Source: Tenacibaculum todarodis
GTDB taxonomy: Bacteria; Bacteroidota; Bacteroidia; Flavobacteriales; Flavobacteriaceae
Length of the DNA: 64,000 bases
Assembly (NCBI RefSeq): GCF_001889045.1
Contig: NZ_CP018155.1
Coordinates: 1,924,001 to 1,988,000 of the forward strand
Reading direction: 5' to 3'
The position numbers were made by a program, and so were the translations under genes. A model generated the notes under the pieces. The model saw only the letters and a list, made by a program, of their open reading frames with translations, did not search any database and had not been told where the DNA came from. Positions 1-8,286 of this stretch are shown here, in pieces (positions within the stretch are counted from its first letter, which is position 1; every line of letters starts with the position of its first letter).

Positions 1-282
1 ATTCCAACAGATAGCGAATTTACGACTCTTTATATCGCATATTTATTAATGCTAATGTTTTTGATATTTGGTTTATTAAAATCAAAAAATAAAGCATTCT
101 ACAAATGGAATTTTCTTTTTTTTGGAATCTATTTAGCAATAATGATTTATGTTTTTTCAGATTCAGAAAATTTCAGATATGGTAATTCACTTGTTGTCTT
201 GTTTTATGGAGGAATATTTGTGCTTTTACACTTTATTATAATAGGAGTTATAAAACTATATAAATTAGTAATAAAAAAATAA
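1..282 (+). CDS. 3' end of a small integral membrane protein (partial)
   Basis: The reading frame is open to the left edge of the window, so the Met at 49 is probably internal and only the C-terminal 93 residues are seen. Three hydrophobic stretches are visible, separated by short polar turns (SKNKAFYKW, SDSENFRY), and the protein ends in a Lys-rich tail. No family is recognised. It lies outside the integrated element: the stop codon is 10 bp before the left direct repeat, and the sequence right after the stop (ACGTTTTACAACACCG) is the start of the dispersed palindrome that also follows the toxin-antitoxin pair at 28656. It therefore looks like a host accessory gene whose downstream repeat was split by the element. 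Confidence 0.6.
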   Translation: MPTDSEFTTLYIAYLLMLMFLIFGLLKSKNKAFYKWNFLFFGIYLAIMIYVFSDSENFRYGNSLVVLFYGGIFVLLHFIIIGVIKLYKLVIKK

Positions 283-291
283 AAACGTTTT

Positions 292-303
292 ACAACACCG
301 TAT
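292..303. repeat. Left direct repeat of the element (att core)
   Basis: ACAACACCGTAT, identical to 14733-14744 and the only long identity between the two junctions: the preceding bases are TTTT versus TTAG, the following bases TGTG versus ATAA. Twelve bases is a normal crossover length for a tyrosine recombinase. Confidence 0.75.
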
Positions 304-364
304 TGTGTAGATAACACTCTGTATGTATTGATTTTATTGACTTAAACAAAAATTAATTAAAAAA

Positions 365-383
365 GGTACAACATAGGTACAAC
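365..383. repeat. GGTACAAC doublet near the left end (putative arm-type recombinase site)
   Basis: GGTACAACATAGGTACAAC consists of two GGTACAAC units 11 bp apart. The same doublet with one extra A in the spacer lies near the right end at 14600-14619. Equivalent paired repeats at both ends of an element are typical of arm-type binding sites for recombinases with an N-terminal arm-binding domain, which the integrase here appears to have. Confidence 0.5.
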
Positions 384-430
384 TTTTTAAACTGTAAAAT
401 AGAGAGGAAAATATAGTGATCTATAAGCAT

Positions 431-469
431 AAAAAAACCGTTACAAATATATTGTAACGGTTTCTTTTT
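431..469 (-). terminator. Rho-independent terminator, probably bidirectional
   Basis: A perfect 12-bp inverted repeat (AAACCGTTACAA / TTGTAACGGTTT) with a short AT loop, flanked by A7 on one side and TTTCTTTTT on the other. It lies 24 bp after the stop of the minus-strand DUF6266 gene and closes transcription of the element's left arm. Confidence 0.8.
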
Positions 470-492
470 GAATGTATTTATGCTTAAAGTTA

Positions 493-1134
493 TTAAGCTG
501 CCGTACCAGAGCCTAAATACACGCTGTTTGATACTTGTGTTCCATCAGCAGAAACAAACGCCATAAATAGCTCTACTGCATCACCTGCATAAGTGCCTGG
601 TATAGTAACGACTTGAGAACCTACTGTTCTATCAGCACCATCAAGAATAGAAATTGATTCTTTCTTACTTGGGTTGTAAACTAACACCATTGCTTTATCC
701 GTTGCATTTGCATTTCCTTCTGCTGAGTTGTCACCCCATCCAAAAGAAACTTGTCCTGCATTGGTTAAATCAGTTGTACCATTTAAAACACCAGACAAAC
801 CACCTCTACTTAATAACGCTAAAGAATAATCAATCGTGAAGTTAGGTGCAACACCGCCTACTGCATTATTCAACACATAAGACATAGCAGCATTAAATTC
901 CGTTTTCTTGGTTGCAAATGACTTATAACCGATTTTTATAAAATCTTTAGTCGCTTGCAAATACTCCAAAGTAATAGTAAATTTATTACGCTGATTCACT
1001 TGTCCCTCTGTACGAGGATTCGCCACACTTGCTGGCTTAATTCTTATGTAGTCGATACCTTTCCAACTACCTCCAATAATACTTCCTACCTTACCCGATA
1101 AGCTTCCTAAAATACCCTGTGGAATTTTTCCCAT
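493..1134 (-). CDS. DUF6266 family protein
   Basis: 213 aa. The N-terminus (MGKIPQGILGSLSGKVGSII, then GGSWKGIDYIR) matches the conserved opening I know from DUF6266 proteins of Bacteroidota, whose function is unknown. After a helical, basic middle (residues about 45-100), the C-terminal half is rich in Gly, Ser, Thr and beta-forming residues and reads like an immunoglobulin-like or fibronectin-like domain ending in GSGTAA. There is no signal peptide. Family members often sit in mobile or accessory regions and in tandem. Here it is the outermost gene at the left end of the element and has its own terminator. Family assignment is fairly sure; role unknown. Confidence 0.75.
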   Translation of the reverse strand: MGKIPQGILGSLSGKVGSIIGGSWKGIDYIRIKPASVANPRTEGQVNQRNKFTITLEYLQATKDFIKIGYKSFATKKTEFNAAMSYVLNNAVGGVAPNFTIDYSLALLSRGGLSGVLNGTTDLTNAGQVSFGWGDNSAEGNANATDKAMVLVYNPSKKESISILDGADRTVGSQVVTIPGTYAGDAVELFMAFVSADGTQVSNSVYLGSGTAA

Positions 1135-1271
1135 CTTTATTACAATTTAAAATTAATATTTGTTCGGATTTGGTACGGACTTGATATTGCTTTTAAACTT
1201 TGTTTACTCCTCTAATATAACCAAAATAATGCCATTTTGTTACTGTTTTCAGTCGTTTAGATGCCTTTGCA

Positions 1272-1712
1272 TTATGCTTCTTTCGTTTGCATCAAGTTGA
1301 AACAATTACGTATATATGCGACCTTTAAAACTGCCATTTTATCAATGACATTTTGTAACTCTTTTTCTTTTTTACTGATAACCTCAACCGCTTTAATATG
1401 TTTTTGCATTATATCCTCTGTATTAGAATTAGATTTTAAACTATTTTTAAGCGTTTTTCTGCAATCATCTATAGAGATAAACGGAATAACACTTCCTTTT
1501 AAATAATAAGCGTAAAAACCGCCTATTTGTAGCATCATAGATAAATGAAAAAGTGTGTTTTTCTCTTTTTCGGTTGAAGTAGTAACTACAAAACAATTAG
1601 GACAAGGATTTGAGAGCGGTTTTCCGCTGTTTAGTCCTTTGTTTAAGATGAAAAAATGAGGGTTTGAGTAAGTTTTTCCTGTACGGTGTGTTTTCAGTTC
1701 AAAAGTTGACAT
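1272..1712 (-). CDS. Conserved hypothetical protein, DUF6943-like
   Basis: 146 aa. The opening half carries the phrase PHFFILNKGLNSGKPL followed by NPCPNCFVV, which I associate with the small Bacteroidota family DUF6943; this is from memory and not certain. A CPNC pair at about residues 37-40 could bind metal, but no second pair is obvious. The last third is a Lys/Glu-rich helix that may form a coiled coil. It shares strand with DUF6266 but is separated by about 140 bp, so co-transcription is uncertain. Function unknown; accessory cargo of the element. Confidence 0.6.
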   Translation of the reverse strand: MSTFELKTHRTGKTYSNPHFFILNKGLNSGKPLSNPCPNCFVVTTSTEKEKNTLFHLSMMLQIGGFYAYYLKGSVIPFISIDDCRKTLKNSLKSNSNTEDIMQKHIKAVEVISKKEKELQNVIDKMAVLKVAYIRNCFNLMQTKEA

Positions 1713-1961
1713 AGCTATCCAATTTAAAATTGCTCGCTACGCTTCGCTACATTATTTTTTTTGAAAAGAATAAAAAGATAGCCATAGTTGTTGTGGCGTG
1801 GGTAAGGCTGTCAAGGTTTTTGGATAAAAGTTTTTTGAGTTAAAATGTTTAATGAAAAAGAAAAAGGTTTGTGAAAAAAGTTTTATTCAAAACCCGTAGG
1901 GCTTGACCTTTACAGGCTTGTGCGGCTGGCAGAGGAAGCCACATATATTTGCTACCTTTTT

Positions 1962-2129
1962 TTATTTTAATCCTATAAATGCGAATATTACTATAATTAT
2001 CAGCATAACTATTGTGAAAACTTTTGTTGTATATGAATCGTCGCCTTCAGGATTTTCAATTTCAATACCGTTTTTATCTATATCTTTAGGAAAGAATAAA
2101 TCAAATAAATCTTCAATCATTTTTTTCAT
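1962..2129 (-). CDS. 55-aa single-pass membrane microprotein
   Basis: A short frame running from ATG at 2129 to TAA at 1962. The translation starts MKKMIEDLFDLFFPKDIDKN, continues with an acidic linker (IEIENPEGDDSYTTKV) and ends with a strongly hydrophobic stretch (FTIVMLIIIVIFAFIGLK). An N-terminal amphipathic part, an acidic hinge and a C-terminal tail anchor make an organised protein, unlike a random frame. No homologue is recognised. It lies between the DUF6943-like gene and the palindrome region of the element. Confidence 0.5.
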   Translation of the reverse strand: MKKMIEDLFDLFFPKDIDKNGIEIENPEGDDSYTTKVFTIVMLIIIVIFAFIGLK

Positions 2130-2163
2130 ACTATAAATTTAACTTTTCTGGGGAATTAACACT

Positions 2164-2363
2164 TAAAAAAATAGGTTTTAATCTTTTACTGTGCGGTGGA
2201 TGAAGCGTTTGTATGGGTATTGGTTTAAATAGTTGTTTGATAAAACAGCATTTAAATTAATACTTATACAGGACTTTTAGACGATAGCTTTTTGTTTTTT
2301 TGAGGCACGAGAAAAAGCAATATGCTATGGCGTAGTACTAACTTTCTTAAACCTATTTTTTTA
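2164..2363. repeat. Long imperfect palindrome 1 in the gene-free part of the element
   Basis: The outer arms TAAAAAAATAGGTTTTAA (2164-2181) and TTAAACCTATTTTTTTA (2347-2363) are complementary apart from one extra T. The inside holds TTTTTGAGGCACGAGAAAAAG, almost the same as the core of the intergenic repeat at 25784-25870. The stretch 2130-2948 has no convincing gene and consists largely of this and the next two palindromes. Confidence 0.5.
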
Positions 2364-2593
2364 TATCCTATTTCTTGGGTGGTGGGGAAAAGTGGTCTTT
2401 AATATTTGTTAGTGAAATGAAACAAACAAAGACTTGAGTTAAGGAATACTTGGACTTAATGATGGTTTTGTGCAGTTGAATGAGATAACGAATATTATTT
2501 CCAATTATCTTAATCCTTTAATTGTTCGACTGTTTAATGTTTGTTCAAAATGTTGTTATATGTTCGGATGTGAGCGTTGGATGAGCGGATATT

Positions 2594-2685
2594 TTACATA
2601 ATAGCAGTTATAGCGACGAAAATATAATAAAACGCCGTAGGCAACCTTTGAAAGGATTTTTGCTCCTATAACTTCTATTATGTAA
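2594..2685. repeat. Long palindrome 2 (20-bp arms, 19 of 20 matched)
   Basis: TTACATAATAGCAGTTATAG at 2594-2613 is the reverse complement of 2666-2685 except for one base. The arms are separated by about 52 bp containing ACGCCGTAGGCAACC and a small CTTTGAAAGG hairpin. The length of the arms excludes a chance match. Confidence 0.7.
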
Positions 2686-2696
2686 CATAGCTTTGG

Positions 2697-2845
2697 GTTG
2701 GTTTTGTGGCGGAATAGTTGTTTTTAGCGTTGGCAATAGCTCTTTGCTTTTTTATTGTACCATTTTTTTAAAATAGATACTTTTAAATAAAAGAAGCAAT
2801 GTGCTATTATAGCGTTGGCTACAACTATTGTGACATAAAACCAAC
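2697..2845. repeat. Long palindrome 3 (25-bp outer arms plus inner arms)
   Basis: The outer arms 2697-2721 and 2821-2845 match at 21 of 25 positions (both begin GTTGGTTTT when read inward). The inner arms around AATAGC and TTGCTT also pair. Between them is an internal bulge in which both strands carry the same word, AGCGTTGGC, instead of its complement. The whole can fold into one long interrupted hairpin. Confidence 0.6.
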
Positions 2846-2948
2846 TATGCGGTGGCGCGCGGAACAACACAAAAGACAGAGGATTTTGAGGTACGAAAAA
2901 ACTGGGTTTTGGGTTGTGGGGAATTACAAAAGCTTACTAAAAATAGAT

Positions 2949-3143
2949 TCAATTATAAGGTAAATGAAATTCAAAAAAGAAAAGAATTAAAATTAAACCA
3001 ATACATAAAAAAAATATATCCTTATATTCTAATTTCTTAACATAACTTATTCTGCCAATTGTTGAATTAAGAGCAAAGTAAATTACACCTTCAATAACAA
3101 TTAAAGTTGCTATTATTGAAATAATATTTAATAATAAAAACAT
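2949..3143 (-). CDS. Small two-pass membrane protein
   Basis: 64 aa with two hydrophobic stretches (residues about 2-26 and 43-60) joined by a basic loop (GRISYVKKLEYK). It starts only 4 bp after the stop of the 341-aa gene, so the two are probably translated from one message. No family recognised. Its position suggests a membrane partner of the upstream protein, or simply the last gene of the restriction-modification operon. Confidence 0.55.
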   Translation of the reverse strand: MFLLLNIISIIATLIVIEGVIYFALNSTIGRISYVKKLEYKDIFFLCIGLILILFFFEFHLPYN

Positions 3144-3147
3144 ATAT

Positions 3148-4173
3148 TTATTCTTCAGTCTTTTTGTTTACAGAAAATTGTCTAAATAATTCTAATGCGT
3201 CATTAGGATTTTCAATTTGTAAAGAATCCATAGATTCTTTTATTTCCTCCACCATTTTACGGTCAAACTCATTGTTTTGATAATCTATAATTTTTTGTAT
3301 TAAACCGTCGGAACTTATGTCTAAATTAAAATCGCCATAAGATATTGTACCACCACCACCGTTAATAAAGATAGTGATTAATGCTAATATAAATGCACCT
3401 TTTCCATACTTTTTTATAAACTTTAACTTCCCTTTTGAATTAAGATTAACCTTAACATCAAAATCATCAATATCAAAATCTAAACCGTTTTTTATGTAAA
3501 ATTCCTCTGTAAGTTTTAATAAATAAAACCCTAATTGAAATAAATCAATTGCGGAAATATCTTCATTGCGTTCAATATTAAATACAACATATTCTTCATC
3601 ATCTTTAATAAAATAATTATTTAAAGTTGACTCTATTATGCTTCCATAACCTGTTATGTCATTAATCGTATTATGTGAGAAAAACATCTTAAAAAGTAAA
3701 GGCTCTAATTCATTTCTTTTAATATGTTTTAACCATTTAACCGATTTACGTCTATAAAAATCACAATCATCATTCTTAGTGAAATCTATAGATAAAAGAG
3801 GTGTTTCTGTAATAACACCAAAGGATACATAACCTGAATCTTTAGAAGGTATTACAACTACATCGCCTTTTTTAAGTTTATAAGTAAATTTATATATTTG
3901 ACTAGCTATTAAGCCTGGTCTTTTTTCGTTTTCATATGCGTCAACAATCAGACTTTTTATATCTTCTAATTTATCACTTTCATTAATACTTGAGCGATTT
4001 ATAGTGTGAATAGCTTCTAGAGATATTTCATTATAACCAATAGCAACAAAATTCCTTTCTACAAAGGTTTCATAGAGATTACCTGATAACGTTCTAATTA
4101 ACCAATAATTTTTCCCTTGAGGTATTACAGGAACTGAACTGTAAAAATTTTCAATATTTGATTCTAAACTCAT
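3148..4173 (-). CDS. Restriction-linked protein with possible PUA/EVE-like N-terminus and a membrane segment
   Basis: 341 aa. The start (NYWLIRTLSGNLYETFVERN then FVAIGYNEIS) has the pattern W-x-IR...G..Y..F....x.AIG that I associate with EVE/PUA-like and Mrr-type reader domains near restriction genes. The segment at about 95-125 (LKKGDVVVIPSKDSGYVSFG) fits the small beta-barrel of such folds. Residues about 250-270 (GAFILALITIFINGGGG) are hydrophobic enough to cross a membrane once, and a charged helical tail follows. It lies 65 bp downstream of hsdR on the same strand. Inference: an accessory defence protein that may sense modified nucleotides or bases. Domain assignment is by eye and only moderately sure. 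Confidence 0.5.
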   Translation of the reverse strand: MSLESNIENFYSSVPVIPQGKNYWLIRTLSGNLYETFVERNFVAIGYNEISLEAIHTINRSSINESDKLEDIKSLIVDAYENEKRPGLIASQIYKFTYKLKKGDVVVIPSKDSGYVSFGVITETPLLSIDFTKNDDCDFYRRKSVKWLKHIKRNELEPLLFKMFFSHNTINDITGYGSIIESTLNNYFIKDDEEYVVFNIERNEDISAIDLFQLGFYLLKLTEEFYIKNGLDFDIDDFDVKVNLNSKGKLKFIKKYGKGAFILALITIFINGGGGTISYGDFNLDISSDGLIQKIIDYQNNEFDRKMVEEIKESMDSLQIENPNDALELFRQFSVNKKTEE

Positions 4174-4238
4174 AAAAACTTATTTCATAAAACTCTGTAA
4201 ATAAAGAACTTTTATCTCTATAATACAAAATTGACTAT

Positions 4239-7067
4239 TTAATTATCCACACCATTTATAAAAGTCTTTACAAAGTCTTTTATTTTTTCTGTGATTCTTG
4301 TGCTTATTGATTCTCTTTGCAAGACACTTGGTTGTTTTTCTAATGCTTCTATTACTTCATCTTCGGTTGCCATTCTACCTGTAAAAAGAAAATCGTTTAT
4401 AATATCTTCTACTTTATCCTGTTTTAATGCTTCTGCCTTACTTAAGTCTTGTAAAGCTTTTTTAGTTTCTACTTGCCAATAGTTTTTAAATTCATCTTCA
4501 ATAGCTTCACTATCGTTTATTTTAGGAAGATTATTTTGAATGAACTTTTCTATTAAAACACGTTTACTTCTTAATTCAGATTCACCAGCTATTAAATCTA
4601 TAATTTGTTTTTTCTGTTTTGCTTGGTCTTTTGGTTTCGCATCTTTTAATTGTGCTAATAGCTTCATTATGTAAGCTACATTAATTTCATCACGATGTAT
4701 TAACTCTAATTCAAAATCAATTTCATCTAAGATAGATACTGTTTCCTTTTGGTTATTTGTTTTTATCTTATCGTAAAGGTCTAAATATTTACTTGTGTAA
4801 TCTGCAAACTCTTGATCTTTCATATAGGTATCATCAAATGTAAATTCTATAAATGATGATAATATATTTTTTAATCGCATTATTTCTCTAAATGCTTTTG
4901 CAAATTCTAATTCATCTTCTTCAGTAACCAAATCATTTACACTATCTACCGTTGGTGCAATACCCATTAATACCTTATATGCTTCATTGAATTTCTTTAC
5001 TTGCTCTTCATAAGGTGCTATTATAATAGTTTCTTGTGCATTTTTATCTGAAAACAATGCAATAGCATCATCTGTGTTTTGTTTTAGATTACGGAACGCT
5101 AAAATGTTTCCTTGTGATTTCTTTTCGTTTAAAATTCTATTGGTACGTGAATAGGCTTGTATTAAACCGTGAAAGTTTAAATTTTTATCAACATAAAGCG
5201 TATTTAAAGACTTACTATCAAAACCTGTAAGGAACATATTAACTACTAATAATATATCAATCTGCTTATTCTTAACTCGTTTTGAAATATCCTTTTTATA
5301 GTTTAGAAACGCATTACCATCTTTAGTAGAATGTTTAGATCCAAACTGCTTATTATAATCTGCAATAAATTCATCTAATTTATCTCTTGAATGTTTATTT
5401 ACAGGTTTATCATCATTTACATCTTCTTCTTGTATTTGACCATTTGCATCTTTATCTTCTTCATTTACATTATAGGAAAAGATTGTAGCAATATTAAGTA
5501 GATGTTCTCCAGCTTCTTTTTTAGCTTTTAATAAGTCGTAATATTTTATAAGAATATCTACACTACTTACACAAAACATTGCTGTAAACGTTCTATGATG
5601 TGTTTTACGGTTGTGATTTGCTATTATATAATTAGTAATGGTATTTAGATAATCATCACTTTCATATACTTCTTGCTTGTTTATATCCTCTACTTTAGTA
5701 TCATCTACACCGTCTTTAGATTTAAAAACATTGTAATATTCTATTGAGAATTTTAATACATTTTCATCTCTAATAGCATCTGTAATTACGTATTGATGTA
5801 AACACTCGTGAAATAGGTTTGCAGTTGTTTGTTTGATACTCTTTTTACTAATCGCATTTTTTACAAATATTGGTGTTCCTGTAAAACCAAATAATTGATG
5901 ATTGGTAAAGAAGTTTACAATTCGCTTATGAGTATCTCCAAATTGAGAACGATGACACTCATCAAATATGAATACTACTTTTTCATCTTTTAAGACTTCT
6001 ATTTGCCTTCTAAACTTTACATTTTTTATAGCACCGTTTAACTTCTGAATTGTTGTAACTAATAAAGGTCTGTTATTATCTAAAAATTGACTGATAAGCA
6101 TTTTGGTATTCTCTGTACCATCAATACTATCTTTATCGAATGCCCTAAATTCTCTTACGGTTTGGTCGTCTAAATCTTGCCTATCTACTACAAATACTAC
6201 TTTTTTAATTTTAGGATTATGTGTTAATATTTGACTTGCTTTGAATGATGTTAGCGTTTTACCTGAACCTGTGGTATGCCATATATATCCATTTTTATCA
6301 GAATTTTTAACTCTATCAATAATTGATTCTACTGCAAAAAACTGATAAGGTCTTAATACCATTAATGTTTTATCACTTTCGTGTAATACAATGTATTTAG
6401 TAATCATTTTAGCAATATGACAAGGCTCTAAAAAGATGCTTGTAAATGGCTCTAATTGTGTGATTTTTTTATTCTTTTCATCACCCCAAAACGATGTAAA
6501 CTTAAAACTCTGCTTTTGACTATTTGCATAATACTTGGTATCTACACCATTACTAATTACAAAGATTTGTACATAATTAAATAGTGCATTATTAAAAGCA
6601 AATGATTCTTTTTGATATCGTTGTATTTGATTAAAGGCTTCTTTAAGTTCTATACCTCTGCGCTTTAATTCTATTTGTACTAATGGTAAGCCATTAATGA
6701 GAATGGTAACATCGTAACGGTTTTCACGTTTGCCATTGATAGTAATTTGATTGGTTACTTGGAATTGATTTTGACACCAAAAATCTTGATTGATAAACTC
6801 AATATATGCTTTATCTCCGTTATCTTTTAGAAGTACATATTTATCTCGTAAGGTTTTGGCTTTATCGAAAATATTACCTTTTGAAAGATGTATGACTATT
6901 CTTTCAAACTCTGAAACTGTAAATGTGGTTTTATTATGCTTTTCTAATTGGGATTTTAGATTGCTTAATAAATCATCTTCTGTTTTTATAACAACCGATT
7001 TATGGCCTAATGCTATTAATTGGCTTACTAAATTGTTTTCTAATACTTGTTCTGGTTGTGTTGTCAT
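4239..7067 (-). CDS. hsdR: Type I restriction enzyme, R subunit (HsdR)
   Basis: Restriction and translocation subunit: an ATP-driven DNA translocase with a nuclease domain. I take the start at 7067 (MTTQPEQVLENN), which leaves one base after the hsdS stop; the longer frame to 7142 would overlap hsdS. About 942 aa, normal for the family. Visible motifs: a PD-(D/E)xK-type nuclease core (YDVTILING...LVQIELKRRG, residues about 115-135), Walker A TTGSGKT at about 265, DECHRSQFGD (DEAD-box motif II) at about 370, FGFTGTP (motif III) soon after, and a C-terminal helical domain that would contact HsdM/HsdS. It appears intact. Part of hsdM-hsdS-hsdR. Confidence 0.95.
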   Translation of the reverse strand: MTTQPEQVLENNLVSQLIALGHKSVVIKTEDDLLSNLKSQLEKHNKTTFTVSEFERIVIHLSKGNIFDKAKTLRDKYVLLKDNGDKAYIEFINQDFWCQNQFQVTNQITINGKRENRYDVTILINGLPLVQIELKRRGIELKEAFNQIQRYQKESFAFNNALFNYVQIFVISNGVDTKYYANSQKQSFKFTSFWGDEKNKKITQLEPFTSIFLEPCHIAKMITKYIVLHESDKTLMVLRPYQFFAVESIIDRVKNSDKNGYIWHTTGSGKTLTSFKASQILTHNPKIKKVVFVVDRQDLDDQTVREFRAFDKDSIDGTENTKMLISQFLDNNRPLLVTTIQKLNGAIKNVKFRRQIEVLKDEKVVFIFDECHRSQFGDTHKRIVNFFTNHQLFGFTGTPIFVKNAISKKSIKQTTANLFHECLHQYVITDAIRDENVLKFSIEYYNVFKSKDGVDDTKVEDINKQEVYESDDYLNTITNYIIANHNRKTHHRTFTAMFCVSSVDILIKYYDLLKAKKEAGEHLLNIATIFSYNVNEEDKDANGQIQEEDVNDDKPVNKHSRDKLDEFIADYNKQFGSKHSTKDGNAFLNYKKDISKRVKNKQIDILLVVNMFLTGFDSKSLNTLYVDKNLNFHGLIQAYSRTNRILNEKKSQGNILAFRNLKQNTDDAIALFSDKNAQETIIIAPYEEQVKKFNEAYKVLMGIAPTVDSVNDLVTEEDELEFAKAFREIMRLKNILSSFIEFTFDDTYMKDQEFADYTSKYLDLYDKIKTNNQKETVSILDEIDFELELIHRDEINVAYIMKLLAQLKDAKPKDQAKQKKQIIDLIAGESELRSKRVLIEKFIQNNLPKINDSEAIEDEFKNYWQVETKKALQDLSKAEALKQDKVEDIINDFLFTGRMATEDEVIEALEKQPSVLQRESISTRITEKIKDFVKTFINGVDN

Positions 7068-7068
7068 A

Positions 7069-8283
7069 TTATATAAACATTTTTTGTAATAAGCCTTTTT
7101 TGAAAGATTTTGCTTTTTTAATATTAATAGCCAATGATTCAATTTTTAAATCAATATCTGATAAAAAAGTAGAAATTTTATTTTGTTCTTCGATACAAGG
7201 AAAAGGCACTTTAAACTTTTTCAAATCGCTACCATTTATAGAATTAATAGTTGCACCCAAATTCTTATGAACTTCTTTTTTATAATGTTGACTATCGAAA
7301 AAATGAAATAAAAACTGGTTATATTTACTTCTGTACACAGTCATAAATGCACCAAATGCTAAACCAATATGCTCTTCTTTTATGATAGCATTCTTGCCTA
7401 TTAATCTTTTACTACCATTTCTAACACAAATTAAAATATCATTTAACTCTACAGGATTAAACTTACCTTCTTCAACATTTACAAAAACGTTATCATTTAA
7501 AGTTATTAAACGCTTCTTTACATTAGAAGAACGTAATACCAAAACACCATTTTTATTAATATCATTAGGGCTATATGTTAAACCGCTTATTATCGAACCA
7601 ATCAATCCCAATCTTTTATCCTTCCATTCAGGAAACTCATTACCATTTTCATCTTTAAATCTTAATTCCTGACTAAAGATTTTTTGCATTACACCTTTTT
7701 TGTATTGCTCTAAAAGCTCTTTCTTTTTGGTTAATATGGTAATTTTATTATCTACATCTGTAAGGAATGATGCTATTTTTTGTTGTTCTGGAAGGGATGG
7801 GATGTTAATTTTAAGAGGTTCTAAATATCTAAAATAAAGATTGGAAACACTACCTCCTTCAACCATTTTTGCTAACCCTTTTTTTAGGCAACCATTAATG
7901 TAGTATGTAAGGTATAAACCGTTTTCTTCAGTATTAAATACTGAAATCATTTCTCCAATCGCTACATCTTTAAAGGGCAAGTAGCTACAGTTAGCAAAGT
8001 CTAATGGGTCTTCTCCAACACGAGGCACAAGAATTTCACCACCTTTACTAAATTTTAAATTTTTAGGGTCTATGTTTGTATAAGAATGTATCTTATCAAC
8101 TACTTCGCCAAAAGTACTATACAATTCACCATACCTAACGCAAGGTGTTTTAGCATCTTTAGAAAGAGACCACTTTGGTGCACTTTTACCGTAATAAAAA
8201 TAACCTATATCACTTAATTTCTTTTTTGTCCATTCACCACTAAACTCTGGAAACCTAATTAATGGTATTGATTTTCCTACCAT
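7069..8283 (-). CDS. hsdS: Type I restriction-modification specificity subunit (HsdS)
   Basis: 404 aa, which recognises the bipartite target sequence. Two target-recognition domains are each followed by the conserved helix: PSLPEQQKIASFLTDVDNKI at about 160-180 and a second copy PFPCIEEQNKISTFLSDIDL near residue 375. Each half recognises one half-site; the helices act as a ruler between them. TRD1 starts with EWTKKKLSDIGYFYYGKSAP. It is 3 bp from hsdM and 1 bp from hsdR, indicating translational coupling. Intact, with no inverted partial hsdS copies nearby, so no phase-variable shuffling is evident. Confidence 0.92.
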   Translation of the reverse strand: MVGKSIPLIRFPEFSGEWTKKKLSDIGYFYYGKSAPKWSLSKDAKTPCVRYGELYSTFGEVVDKIHSYTNIDPKNLKFSKGGEILVPRVGEDPLDFANCSYLPFKDVAIGEMISVFNTEENGLYLTYYINGCLKKGLAKMVEGGSVSNLYFRYLEPLKINIPSLPEQQKIASFLTDVDNKITILTKKKELLEQYKKGVMQKIFSQELRFKDENGNEFPEWKDKRLGLIGSIISGLTYSPNDINKNGVLVLRSSNVKKRLITLNDNVFVNVEEGKFNPVELNDILICVRNGSKRLIGKNAIIKEEHIGLAFGAFMTVYRSKYNQFLFHFFDSQHYKKEVHKNLGATINSINGSDLKKFKVPFPCIEEQNKISTFLSDIDLKIESLAINIKKAKSFKKGLLQKMFI

Positions 8284-8286
8284 AAT

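Noticed and set aside
1903..2136. Plus-strand frame of 77 codons
   Set aside because: It is opposite the 55-aa minus-strand microprotein, whose sequence is clearly more protein-like; the plus frame looks like its shadow.
365..2880. CRISPR array among the repeats near the left end
   Set aside because: Repeats are palindromes and doublets of unequal spacing; no regular repeat-spacer pattern and no cas genes.
2852..3040. Plus-strand frame of 62 codons after the third palindrome
   Set aside because: It overlaps the better-supported minus-strand 64-aa membrane protein, has no organised sequence and runs into repeat DNA.
7067..7142. Earlier start for hsdR (25 extra residues)
   Set aside because: It would overlap the end of hsdS; the residues are the hsdS coding region in another frame, and MTTQPEQ at 7067 gives the usual tight spacing.
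7069..8283. Phase-variable hsdS locus
   Set aside because: Only one hsdS, no inverted partial copy and no invertase next to it; the integrase belongs to the element end.
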